Source of the DNA: Desarmillaria ectypa
Taxonomy: Eukaryota > Basidiomycota > Agaricomycetes > Agaricales > Physalacriaceae
Reading direction: 5' to 3'
Length of the DNA: 64,000 bases
Assembly (NCBI GenBank): GCA_030407005.1
Contig: JAUDYN010000001.1
Span: 2,542,001-2,606,000 of the forward strand
Below the pieces are notes generated by a model. The model had not been told where the DNA came from. It made no database searches and saw nothing but the letters and a program-made list of their open reading frames with translations. Made by a program: the position numbers and the translations under genes. Shown here one piece after another: positions 1 to 10,597 of the stretch. Each line of letters begins with the position of its first letter. Position 1 is the stretch's first letter.

Positions 1-270
1 GATGACACGGAATATAGTATGTATATTGGGCATATCACAATGTATATCGTTTATTATCATTGCCCTACGGTACAGTACCAATGAGCCCCGCCGGACGCAA
101 GAATACCTTTCCGGCCTTCAAGCTCAACGTTCGGCTATGAAAGTTATCGAGATCTATAGCAAGTGCTGGTCGTTCGGGCCCAGAAAATGTGCTGTAATAG
201 ATTACCTGCATCAATTACATATGTTCACGGAAACTATATATCTAGCAGCTCCCTAAGCACAGCAGAGGTA
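1..270. other. Left edge, no gene recognised
   Basis: This stretch lies downstream of the APA2 stop codon. An 84-codon plus-strand frame runs through most of it, but its composition and predicted product show no recognisable motif, so I do not call it a gene. It may hold the 3' untranslated region of APA2 or the flank of a gene outside the window. Confidence 0.5.
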
Positions 271-1553
271 TCAGAGATGTGTACCTACGTCTCCTGGTTC
301 TAGTGAAGTGCCTGCAACTTGAAGATCATGAACACTCTCTAGTCCAACTCCTCTGAGAATCTTCCCAGCCCCTTCACTCTTCACCGCTTCCAGTTCTCTC
401 TCACTCTTCACCAAAAGCATTCCTGCGTAACCAAGGGCATTGACGCTCAGATTATCGCCAGTTTCTTGAAGCACAAAGTTCTCCTCTCGTCGGGGTATAA
501 CGTGCATGTGTTCTAGCGTGATAATCACATTGTAGGAGGGCTTCCCGGCGGGATAATCAAGCGCGTGTCTGATGGTAGAAATCGCGAGATCTAAGAGTGA
601 GAGGAAGGCCGTAGACAAGACATGCTCGATCTTATCTCTGGGCATAGACGAAAGACGTTGAGGAAAGCGAAAGACGTGGTTCGCATAGGGCAGCGATGTT
701 AGAGAGAAGGGCTTGTCTGTCATAAATACGCTAAGGTATTCCATCTGGTTAAGGTAACGAATATACTGACCTGGCGCCTCCAGTGTCACGGCTCTTGCCA
801 AAGCTTCGATCGGAGGACCATCATCATTCTCGACAGCGATGAGCTGGATATGCTTATGAGGTTGACTGGCGCCACTTAGGTCTCCACCTGTGCCCCATCT
901 TAATTTCCTGAGTAATAGAAGTTAAATGAAAGACCTTACAGTTATAAAATGCGAACATATTCTGTCGCGCTTTATATGCTGCCGTAAGGAGCGCGTACGT
1001 TTGTACAAGGTCATCCGGAACGAGTGGCAAGGTCTGGGACTTGAATTCTAGAGAGAGATTTTGAATTATTGTTGTTTAGGCATTGTAGCGAAAGAGGCGA
1101 CCTTTAGTGACTAGTAAGAAGTGGCTCCGAAGTATAGAATATTTGTTCATCTACGAAAGAGCTATCAGATCGTCAAGTTCCATGGCATGAGCGGCTCACC
1201 AACACAACATACTCCTCCTCCTGATCCTCATTTCTTAGATAACCAACAAACAGATTAGGATTATACGGTGGATTGAATGGATCAGGGCGCTGGTCCGAAT
1301 CATTGGGGATCGAATCTGCGGTATGGAAGTCGAGCGATGGAAGCTGCGGTTTCTTCTGCAAAGCAGGGCACAAGCGAATCTCGTACTAGTAGAGTAGTCG
1401 AACGAAATACCGGTACTCTGAACTGGTATGACACACCTCCACACCTCCCTCTAGGTGTTTATGGATAGTGGAGGGGAAGAACAAAAGATCTCCCGAGTTC
1501 ACCGCATTGTCGAAACTGGATGGTATCTTCGCGATTATCTCAGTGGAAAGCAT
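271..1553 (-). CDS. APA2: ATP adenylyltransferase (Ap4A phosphorylase)
   Basis: Fungal Apa1/Apa2-type enzyme of the HIT-like superfamily, which cleaves diadenosine tetraphosphate by phosphorolysis to ATP and ADP. Hand-splicing gives about five exons. Exon 1 starts MLSTEIIAKIPSSF; exon 2 holds the CPALQKKP and PPYNPNL-V segments; a middle exon reads SHFLLVTK; the last carries the HIT-like catalytic motif SQPHKHIQL (around 845-870) and the C-terminal domain with NVIITLEHMHVIPR and GYAGMLLVKS. The intron at 1386-1436 and one just after VVL near 1198 have GT-AG ends and restore the family sequence. The ATG at 1551-1553 is the first in frame. Introns are phase-consistent and no lesion is seen. APA1 versus APA2 cannot be separated from sequence alone. 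Confidence 0.9.
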
Positions 1554-1833
1554 CGGCCTAAAGTAGGAGTAGAGAGATGAATGCAGTGGCAGTCGGAGGC
1601 CAAGGAGCAGGGCAAACGATGACGCAGAGTAAATGTCAAATAGTATACCTGTCCCTGATGGTCACGCTATGATATCCAAATCCATTGCAACACTTTTACA
1701 AAGTACAAACAAGGGAAAAAAGGATATAGGTAAAGATAGGGAGAGAAATTTATCCAACTAAACGGCAGCAGAATGCCCAACCAGTAGGTCCCCTCCTCCT
1801 GCCCAATGAACCGGAGATGATGGCAGCGAACGA

Positions 1834-2452
1834 TTAGGCCACTCCACCCTTTCCTCTATTCTGCTTCGCCTCTTCCATTTGCTCTCCGAGCATTTGAGCA
1901 CGAGTATAACAAAACACCGCTATGAGAGACCATAAGCTAGCATTTGTACCCTGACAGCGAGTTTATTAGGTGAGTCGAGCTTCATAAAAGCAGTGGCAGC
2001 ATACTTGATAGAACAGGATCGTCAAGAAGGACTGGAATAGCAGCAAGACGATCCTGAAAACGAAGCTCCGATGGATAGCTAGAGCCTTGAACTGCGGGAG
2101 TGGATATTCTACGACTATCAAGAAAGCACCAATGATCATGGTAAAAATCTGGATAATCGGCGCTTTGACGATGAGACTGATAAACACTGCAGCACCCGGT
2201 GCAGGCCTTGAGACGTGTGTGAGAAGCATCCAATTTGCAGAGAATGGCCACGTACTGAATTCCTCCTGGATCCCTGATAATGCCTCCAACAAAGTCCCAA
2301 AAGAATTTCCTGAAGAATAACCCAAAGAATGCGGACCACACAGCATCTGAGGATACGTCAGAAGGTTGAATGCAAAGGAACTGAAATGACTTGCAAGTGC
2401 TAGCAGAGATAGAGATAAAACGAGCGAGGTCATGCCAGATGAGATTCCCCAT
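1834..2452 (-). CDS. Small multi-pass membrane protein, DUF7727-like
   Basis: Compact fungal membrane protein of the type I recall as DUF7727; function unknown. Exon 1 starts MGNLIWHDLARFISIS; exon 2 encodes FFRKFFWDFVGGIIRDPGG; exon 3 has two hydrophobic segments (IVKAPIIQIFTMIIGAFLIV and a helix ending FLTILFYQ); the last exon begins GTNASLWSLIAV and ends KGGVA. I predict about four membrane helices. The start at 2450-2452 is the in-frame ATG matching the family N-terminus; a frame extending further upstream has no similarity. Intron 1 (2347-2394) appears to be a GC-AG intron of 48 nt; because its length is a multiple of three, retention would also stay open. The two later introns are GT-AG. 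The family number is from memory. Confidence 0.8.
2347..2394 (-). other. Probable GC-AG intron in DUF7727-like gene
   Basis: On the minus strand the donor reads T|GCAAGT, the best match to the GC-donor consensus, followed by a CTGAC branch-like site and a TCAG acceptor. Removal joins ACT-T to AT-GCT and gives STYAVWSAFFGLFF, which fits the family, whereas retention inserts 16 residues into the first membrane helix. Confidence 0.65.
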
Positions 2453-2879
2453 TCTTGAAATGATTTGCTTCAAGTCTACTTGAGTATTTGTGTGAGTCGG
2501 ACAGGGAGAGCTCGCGGCAAATGTTTGAAGAGCAAGGAAGACTAGCTTCAAGAGCAGAAGGAGGAATAGTTGTGGAAAAAAGAAGGTGAAAAGGAGCGCA
2601 GCTCGAAAGTGAGAAAGGACTGAAGAAAGACAGATACGAACAATACTGATCTTAGCAACGGATTGACAGATGTCGGAATTTGAATTTCGGAGACTGCCAA
2701 ATGGCAGTTACCACCCGCTCTGATCTCGGGCCTCCCGCGCTTTCTCCCTAGAAACTCTGTTACCAGATCTTTTAGTCCACGTTCGAACTGGCCAGGTTTG
2801 GACATGTCATTCATTGAATCAATAAATAAGTAGCTACCGAGGGCTTCATATTAAAAAGGCTGGGGTTGGTCCCTCGGTC
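2453..2879. other. Intergenic, 5' flank of DUF7727-like gene
   Basis: Read on the minus strand, the last 150 bases before the start codon are rich in C and T, as is usual upstream of basidiomycete genes. A 88-codon minus-strand frame (2548-2814) overlaps this tract, but it shows no domain and its codons look like untranslated leader, so I left it out as a gene. Confidence 0.5.
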
Positions 2880-4505
2880 TCATCGCATATTTAGTCTTAG
2901 CATCATTACGAACATTAAAACATGCACAGCTAGTGATCTGTCACCAAACCGGTTTGGTAGTTGAGGCGCCTTCAATGTAGGCACCGTTCGAGTTATTGGA
3001 ATCGTGGACGTTGCAGAAGTCATACTCGGGGTTCTGGAGTGACTTGGGGTCATGCAGTCCCAGCCACTACTACCACCACTGTAGTAACCAATGGAGAGCC
3101 GCGACTGATAACGAAGTGCGCGAAGGGGCCCTAGTCGAATCGGCGTGTTATTATCGTCCCTCGCAGTTTCAAACATCTCTGGCATTTGCATAAGAAAGTC
3201 CGGTGTGCTTGGAGAGATATCATTATCTCTCGGTCTTGTCAAGCGCTTGTGACGATACAGAAGTAGTAAAAGGGCTACAAGGAGCGCTATTCCACTCATG
3301 CCACCAAGAACCGTGCCAACAATCGTGCCAGTTCCAACGCTCTTTCTATCTGATGGAGAAGCACCACTTGACCTATAGAAGTGTATTAATTCAGGACAAA
3401 TGCACCAGAAGAGATCACGAACAAAGAGGATGCAACAGGCTGACGGGCCCCATTGACAACATCACCCCCTTCGTTGTTGGTCCTGTTAGAAGAATAAACG
3501 ATAATGGCATCAATGTCGATAAACAGTCCAGTATCTGGTTCCTTGTCCACAGAGACGGTGAGCGCATGATTCTCTGGTCCAAGGCCGTTATAAAAGTACT
3601 GAGAGATAGCGTCAGCGAATTGTATTAGGGGGAATTGAAAGTTCCTTACTAAAATAACCTGCAGACATGATATGAGCAGTCGCATTGACTAAATAGTCTA
3701 AAGCCTTACATACCTGGGGGTGGAGCGAAGATACAAAACTGTTTGACCCACCAGAAAATGTCTTCTTTTGCCCATCTACAACTCGTAAGTTTGCGTGATC
3801 CGGCGAGACGGTACCACACAGTGCAACTGCATCCCCCATGAAGGAAAGCGACGCGCTAGCATCCGTAACATTTGTAAAACTAAAGACGGTGGAAAGTATT
3901 GGGCGCGCGCTGAGAAGACAATCATACTATAAAGTTCCGTTCATGAAAGTGGGCTTGTCGTTGACTCTCCAATCAGACTCTGAAGGGAGGTAGGAAATTG
4001 GGAGTCACTGTCATCGTATACAGCCGTAATGAGCTCGGGGCTAAGAGAGGGATAAGTTTCACACAATAATAAATAAGTCCTTGCGTACCCTGAGCCTACC
4101 TGGCATTCAATATCGATATAGTCGATATCGACGGCTGGGCCAGTGTTGGTGATGACAGCGGTATGATTACCATTTGGTAGACTAGATGCAGTCGCTAACA
4201 GTTGTCTACTCGAAGCCTGGATATTAAAAGATATCGTAGTTGTTGCGCCCTCCATAGAGGTAGTATGCAAAGACATGCCAGAATAGTTCTGTTAAATTAT
4301 GCATGTCAGAAAAGGGTTTAAATATGTGGAAGCAAACTTGCAGGCAGAAAAGAATCGTCATTTGGGAAGTCGGTCCAAGCATCCATAGGGTCGTAAAAAA
4401 TCAAAGGCGAAACGTCCTCAACTGCAGCCAAATGAAGAACATAACTTGAGTGTATGAACAAGAATCATACCTACCAAATTTAAAGAGGCCATCAAGGCTC
4501 GAGGC
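2880..4505 (-). CDS. Single-pass membrane protein with two extracellular beta-rich modules
   Basis: Agaricomycete-type surface protein of unknown function. Reading 5' to 3', a first module contains VEDVSPLIFYDP, SLHTTSMEGATTTISFN, GNHTAVITNTG and a DIDYIDIEC strand; a second module (about 3880-3390) repeats the pattern with SFMGDAVALCGTV, VDGQKKTFSGG, GPENHALTVSVD and FIDIDAIIVYSS. A Ser/Gly-rich linker and one membrane helix (GTGTIVGTVLGG then GIALLVALLLLLY, followed by RHKR as stop-transfer) lead to a cytoplasmic tail of about 100 residues rich in Ser/Thr. The N-terminus is uncertain: an exon beginning ASALSASSLDG after a long pyrimidine tract near 4520 joins in frame, but I could not settle the signal peptide exon, which probably lies between 4520 and 4780. 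The gene therefore likely extends further left of its stated 5' end. Confidence 0.7.
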
Positions 4506-5009
4506 AGAAAGAGCCGAAGCCTAGAAGAAAGGGGAGGAAGAAAGGGAGGAGGAAGCGACAACGGCGCTCAGTAAGTTCAAGTAGCTGGTCCGAGTATGGC
4601 TGGGCACCTTGTGGTCCATGCAGGTCGAATGATACGCCAGGAAAATTTGCCATAAGGTCTGGATAAACTGATGTGGGCAGCAAGTATCATTCAAACTTAG
4701 TTGATCGACAAGTACAAAGGGCGGCAGTGCCATCAAGAGCAATGATCGGTGATGGCTACTTGTGGCCACGGACCCTGTAGAAGATTAGACATCGTCACGT
4801 TTCAGCCATGGCCGAAAGGAAGGGTACGGAGCAATGAAAAAAAGGTGCACACAAAAATATTGTCAATGTTAACAAAGTGGTTAATGCATATTAAAGTGAG
4901 GGCAAAGCCGGGCCTGGGCGAAGATCCCTTTCAAGCGAAACACAAGCAAATATCAATATAAAACTCTAATTGTAAGTGTTGCTTCGGTGCCGTTCACCGT
5001 CACGTAGAT
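4506..5009. other. Divergent spacer, probably holding a 5' exon of the membrane protein
   Basis: The minus strand has several short open frames between 4520 and 4780, including one starting MALPPFVLVDQL and one containing a hydrophobic FLLPFFLPFLLGFG run that coincides with a polypyrimidine tract ending in CTTCTAG. I read the latter as an intron 3' end rather than a helix. The right half is the promoter region of the plus-strand gene at 5010. Confidence 0.4.
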
Positions 5010-8000
5010 ATGCCACTCAAAACGAAATCCGCCAAGGCCACGGATTCCAAAACTTCTGCCTCACGAGATCTGGTATCTCTGGGCCCGAGGCATCTTACGG
5101 AGAAGCGTGGAAAACGCGGCGATGATGGTCTTGCCAGGGAGAGACCTACCACTACTCGAGCCCTAGTTCTGCGGAACGGAAAACATGGCGCGAGAGGGAC
5201 CGGAGAAGTGATGGTCATGTCGAGGTTGACTGGAAGGGAGAAGTTGGATTTACTCGCTGGTACGTCTATGCAGAATAGGACCCCTGCGCACCGCGTCTCT
5301 CATCGTACAAAACTAGAGGACCTCGTGAAAAGGTCCAAACAAGCAGTGATGACTCCGTTCAGACTAGAGACATGCCTCAAGATTGCGGAATCCCAGTTCA
5401 GCAGTACGTCTCTGTCCTCATCAAGTGGCATCGTGTTAGTTGATCTATATTTTTAGGTTACTTGGATGATATCACCAATCTCAAGGATCCCGACCTCTTC
5501 CACTCACTTATTGAAGCGGAGTTGAAAGCTCGTACCCTTACGAACAAGAACCCAGAGGAAACGATGCGAGATCCTGCGTTCATTGCCTCGACTATCACTA
5601 TCAGGTGAGCTCGCAATTTGCTAGTGTTCACGTCAAGACCTATGTCATTTCATAGAATACACAATGTTTACTTGCTTGCTTCTGCTTGGAAAATTGTCGC
5701 GGACAATTTGTTTGACTTACAACTCGATGGTGTGTCGGATGACACGGTCGTCTACAAACTGCAAGACGAAGGATTCCGATCGCAATATTTGGTCTTGTAC
5801 GACATGGTTAACATCATTGCTAAGCTTTGCCAAGACAAGTTTTCAGTGCTTGCAGCTACTTCGCGTATGTTTCCTTTATGTGTTCTGTGTAGATGACACA
5901 CTCAGCACCTATTATAGCCCACTACGCCCGTTACTTTAAGGAGAAGGAGGGCACTACTGAGATTGAGTTTGATCGAGCCGGATTGAGAGCCGCTTGCCGT
6001 TCATTCCTCGACTCTATCATAATTGAGTTGTGCTTCCCGCAAGCGCCGTATCCGAAGGCAATCTTGTACCAGATTCTACACGATGCCATCGAAGAAGCCC
6101 CCAAAGAGGCCAGACGATTCCCTCAGTCCATGTGGGACTCCATAGGGGACCTTTCAGTATGTCAGCTATATCGAAACCCGTTACCGTCTTGACATGTTTA
6201 TCAGGAAATAGTACGGCTTCAGGATATGATTGAAGCACCTTTGCTTGGCCCGAATGAGGATACCTGGAAGAGCTCAAATCGCACCATGCCCAAGGCTTAC
6301 AGGCAATGGGAAAACGCCGAAATCAATTCTAACAAGGCTTCGGATAAGTGGGACACATTAGAGCCTCTTGTCCACCCCCTTGCTAAACTACAGAACCCCA
6401 CTGCACTGAGAAATATGTGGAAGCAAATTCAACGGGTATGTGTATCTTGTTTCTAATCATGTCCCACTTGACCTTCGAATTAGAATTATATGTTGGTGTG
6501 CAACAAAGATCCTGACGGTATTTGGGGATTAACCGATGCACTATCGAAGTCCACCCCGTCGTGGCACTCGTACTGTTTACCCAATATCCTGGAGGAATTT
6601 GATGAGGAGTTAGACGGGATGCCCAAGCTGACTGGCACGAGGAAGAAGGTCTTAGCCATCACGGATGGTGCAGAAAGTGACGATTCTATGCCTCCGCTTC
6701 AGGAGGTTTCTGAGTCTGATGAGTTTGATTCGGATTGGAGTGAAACGGATGAAGATGACGATGACGACGAGGATGACGAAAGCGAATATGACACTGACGA
6801 AGAGGATGAAATGCGGGAAATGCTTCGAGAGGCGATGGATACCGCTATTGAAGCAGATTTCTTCACTGATGGGCTCGAGTCAGAAAATCCGTTCAATCAG
6901 GAGGATCGTAAGGGTAACCCATTTTTGAAGCTCCTTGGTTCTCTGCGTGGTATGTTTTTCCTGTTCGTGTACTGTCTAAAGTAACCGGAAAATCAGGTCG
7001 CATGTTTAACAACAGCCCGAAGCTTTCCTCCCGTGGCAAACCAGCGACCAAAACGGCAGCCAAAGCCAAAGGAACCACTCACGTTCCCGCCCCTGTTTCC
7101 ACGAAAGGTAAGATTTTAGATATTTCTCGGATATCTTTCCTAATCTACACTGCTAGCACCAAGCCATAAAATCACAATGGAGGAAGTGGAGGACGAAGAT
7201 GATATCGGTCAGGGCGCTAGCAGCAAGAAGAAAAAGAAGAAGCCTAGGAAAAAAAAGAAGCCAGCTGCGACCGAACCCGCATCACTGCCAGCCGCATCTG
7301 TACCCGCTCCCGTACTTGTTCCCAGTGCACCATCGCCTTCGGCAGCCAAACAGAAGCCCCAACCCCCTCCCACCAAACCGAGGGCCAACCCGGTAGCGAG
7401 CTCGGTGCATATGTCGACTACTTCAATACCACCCTTAGAGCCGACCGTGGCCCAATCTGGTCATTCCTATGCTCAAAACCTGGATGTTAAAGCCAAAGTC
7501 AAGTCCAGGTCTGACCAGCCTTCCTTGTTTACTAAAGGCGTCCTAGGACGTCTAGGAGTTGGCAGAGACAAGTCGAAGCAGGAGCCTGAGTCGAAGTCAA
7601 CGAGGCGTAACTGGTTTGTTTCGATGCGTCGAAAGACAAAGGATTATCTCCACCAGATACTGAATACATCCGAGGATGTGACTAAAGGCCGTGCCGGCAT
7701 GAAGTGGGATACATTCGTCAAGGTAGGATCCTGCCTCTTCTACAGCGCTTCACTCACTTCTTCCTAGGTTATGAAAGATATGGGCTTCGCTTATATCCCT
7801 AGCACAGCGGGATCCAGTGTTCGTTTTGACCCTCCAGATGATCGTGACAGGGTACGCGGTGTAAAATCTGTTACTTGCATTACCAACTGACGTGTCTGTG
7901 CAGTCTATCACCTTCCATAAACGTGAAGCAATTTTTTGTGTCTCGATGCCTGGTATTAACTCACAATTTACAGCGCACCCTGATTCCTTCATTCATCCAA

Positions 8001-8068
8001 AGATGCTGAAAGAGTTCAGCAAGAAACTGAAGAAATACTATGGCTGGGTCCCCGAAGACCTGGATTGA
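5010..8068 (+). CDS. Large conserved fungal protein with C-terminal HicA-like domain
   Basis: Multi-exon protein with no named function. The N-terminal half is basic, then alpha-helical (SFLDSIIIELCFPQAPY, WKQIQRNYMLVCNKDPDGIW). Next come a strongly acidic stretch (about 6660-6810, runs of Asp/Glu), a Lys-rich run near 7225-7265 that could be a nuclear signal, and a Pro/Ala-rich linker. The C-terminal 90 residues (from about 7699) read MKWDTFVKVMKDMGF, GSSVRFDPP, ITFHKPHPD, KKLKKYYGW, the outline of the HicA mRNA-interferase-like double-stranded RNA-binding fold. The intron whose donor follows AAA-C (near 7922) must be removed to restore the FHKPHPD motif. In HicA toxins the GSH histidine is catalytic; here it is Ser, so I infer a binding rather than nuclease role. 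Start at 5010 is the first in-frame ATG. Confidence 0.75.
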
Positions 8069-8240
8069 TGTTGTCTCTTGTTACTGACTCGCTACGGACT
8101 CGGTAGCACGTTCACTCCGTTGAGGTGAACGCTGTGTTGTCTCTTTGCCATGGCCCCGTTCAAGTACGGTGTTCACTGTTGTATAGTAAATTAACGCTGG
8201 ATTGTATGTACATACAGTCTCTTATTATTTTTTTATCCAG

Positions 8241-9473
8241 TCATCCCAAGTAGCTCTTAACTTTCCACATTGTCGACAAGGTCGTCAACTGAGGAATGCC
8301 AGCATCAGTACTGAACCACGCCAAAAGTGTGAGAAACCTACCAGATGCGAGAAACCATCTTCGCGTATTATGTCGCTGACCAAATGTTCCAGGTCGGATG
8401 GTGGAAGATCATACAGTTGCGTTGTTTCGCAAAGAGATGAAAGGACAGCATCCTTGATAGCAGAACTCGAAGTCGGGTGGGAGGCAGCAGGCTCCGTAAT
8501 TGATGCGGATGTGGGAACGATAGACGTATGAGCTGCACTGTTCAGGTACGACTGCGACTCAGCCAGTTTTGGAGCGGGCGATGTGGTTGTTGGCAGAGGG
8601 GAACTAGCGGCGTTGAGCACAATAGGCGGCAGTAGCAACGGAAAACTCGGAGACGAAGACAGGACATGTGACGGGATATCTTGGCTAGATTGAGGAACTT
8701 CTTGGCGAGGAATTTCAGTTTGGGAGGCGGCAAAGGTGAAGTCAGGGTTGTTGAATGCAGGCACAATAGGATATTGATAAAGATAGGGAGCTTGAGATAG
8801 TGCAACAGAACTGGGAGGAAGCGCGGGTCGAAGAGTGCCTGATGATTGAAGAGGTGCAAGAGAAGATTCCACAGGAGCATGGGCAGGAGCAGGATTAGCT
8901 TTGCAAGGACAGACGGTTCGAATTGCATTGATGAGTTGAGAGACTGAAGCAGCAGAAGCGAACGTTATTTGAAAGCGTCGGTAAGTCTAGTTGCGTAAAC
9001 GTGTCAAGTGCTAATGCAAGTCCAATTCAATGAAAATTTACCGGATTGGCAGAATATTCTCGGGGATGCAGATAGCGAATCCCAACGACCAAGTCTCGAT
9101 AAACAGCTTTGAGAGGAAGGCCCTGTGATTGTCTCTGATGCTGGCGAAACGGAAGGGAAGAAAAGGACAGTAGATCAAGGTCTTCCTGTAAGATATTTCT
9201 ATCTTTGAACGACGGCAGCGAATCGATTCTCGAGATACGTACAAACAAAACTTGATTTCCGGTAGTAGTATCCATTGGGTCGCCATTATCCATGGTCCAG
9301 ATGATACGGAGCCTCACAGATTCGAGATCTCCTCCAGAAGCGTTCTTCGCATCAAGGACGAGCCGAATAGTCGGATTGGTGAAATGCTGCCATTCTGAGC
9401 CAGTCGAAGTGGGGTAGGACCGGGAATATTTTTGAAGGGTGAAGGTAGAGGTTGCGGTCGTTGAGGTAGACAT
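8241..9473 (-). CDS. REC114: Rec114-like meiotic recombination protein
   Basis: Rec114 with Mei4 and Mer2 helps Spo11 make meiotic double-strand breaks. The N-terminus (FTLQKYSRSYPT, HFTNPTIRLVLDA, LRIIWTMD) fits the strand pattern of the Rec114 PH-like fold; after intron removal an exon gives RFQITFASAASVSQLINAIR followed by TVCPCK, matching the place of the strand-helix end of that fold, where other Rec114 proteins have an F-x-V-x-F then a helix ending in a Cys-rich turn. A long Pro/Ser disordered linker follows, then a conserved C-terminal helix (LEHLVSDIIREDGF...MWKVKSYLG), which in the family binds Mei4. An in-frame 57-nt segment beginning GTACGT near 9243 is probably an intron. The start at 9471-9473 lies 49 bp from the divergent VanZ-like gene. 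The family is highly diverged, so the name is an inference from pattern. Confidence 0.55.
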
Positions 9474-9522
9474 AAGCGGAGTTGTTTATCCTTGTTGCCG
9501 CTCTTTCTTCCTCTCCTTCTCC
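9474..9522. promoter_or_regulatory. 49-bp bidirectional promoter gap
   Basis: Only 49 bases separate the start codons of the Rec114-like gene (minus) and the VanZ-like gene (plus). The interval is CT-rich on the plus strand and shows no clear TATA box. The two transcripts must have very short leaders, or start inside the neighbouring gene. Confidence 0.6.
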
Positions 9523-10524
9523 ATGGCGTCGCCGAAATGGCTTCCAAGACTTATGAAATCCGTCATGAAATCCTACCGCGTTCGAATACCCAAGTACGAA
9601 ATGCCAATACGGCTACGTCCTGTATGTGTATTTCGCTTTCCTTCTCATCATTTCTTTGACGCACGCACACGTCAGTATTTCTTTGTCTTTACGTGTATCA
9701 TCATGGTATCACTTGCCCTGCTTGGGTTCACCAACTTCTCGAGAGCGTTGCCTTTGAACGATAAGCTATTGCATTTCCTTTGCTTTTGCATAGCAACAGG
9801 CGTTTTCTACTTTATTTTTGATGTCGAAGAGTAGGTCACGTTTCCTCAGTACTTACCTCCTTCTGAGTCTCTTACATCTCCTAGAGACGCAAGGCGCATA
9901 TGGTTCTGGAGGCATTCAGGACTCATTTTCACAGCTATCGTGTGTTTCTTTTGTGGTGGAATCCTTAGTGAAGTCGTCCAATCTCTGCTACCCGTATGTT
10001 TACTGCCAGACTTAGCGGTGTGGACGTAATAACAATTTGGTTTCAGTACAAAGAGTTCCAGCTTGGAGATGTTGTCGTGCGTTCATATTGTGCCTTATAT
10101 CATATTATCGGTGTTCATCGTCCTCAATGTCCAGGCAAATCTACTCGGTTCTTCCCTCGGACTTTGGTCTGCGTACCATATGGAAAAGTACTACCGTCAT
10201 CGAAGAGAGGTCCGCGGCGTGTTTCACTGTTGTTTCAACCTAGTGAATTTCATCTCGCAGATCGCCCGTTTGTATCGTCCTCTCGATACGGAACCTCTGT
10301 CAGACGAGGACGATGAAGACCCGCTGAGAGGGACCCAGCTCCTTCCGACCCATAATACCCAGACCACTAAAGGAAGCAAACCAATGACACGTATGACAGA
10401 TGTTTGGGATGAGCAAGAGGAGCTGTTTGGGATTGGAGATGACAGTGATGGTGATGAACCTTCACGAGGGACTGGCGCTCCGGAGAACATAGTTGTCCCA
10501 AAAATACTTGTCACTCCCTCATAA
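9523..10524 (+). CDS. VanZ-like membrane protein
   Basis: Membrane protein with a VanZ-like domain; the fungal members have no known biochemical role. The sequence starts MASPKWLPRLMKS and contains four hydrophobic helices: FFVFTCIIMVSLALLGFTNF, KLLHFLCFCIATGVFYFIF, GLIFTAIVCFFCGGILSEVVQSLLP and LGSSLGLWSAYHMEKYY. The D-K-L-LHF segment and the S-E-x-x-Q motif at the end of helix 3, followed by EFQLGDVVANLLGSSLG, are the VanZ signature. The C-terminal tail is acidic and cytosolic (LSDEDDEDPL, DDSDGDE). Introns are short GT-AG; several alternative frames in 9818-10316 are unspliced shadows. It converges on the minus-strand gene at 10598 with 73 bp between stop codons. Confidence 0.8.
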
Positions 10525-10597
10525 CCGTCTATCAAATGTATAGGTAAATTATTGCTTCATGGATGGACCCCGCATTTAATTATAATTGGAACAACAG

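Noticed and set aside
1966..2551. Two long minus-strand frames over the DUF7727-like gene
   Set aside because: Each covers only part of the spliced protein; the family sequence switches frame at the introns.
2548..2814. 88-codon minus-strand frame
   Set aside because: Lies in a C/T-rich leader, no domain, no start context; treated as untranslated.
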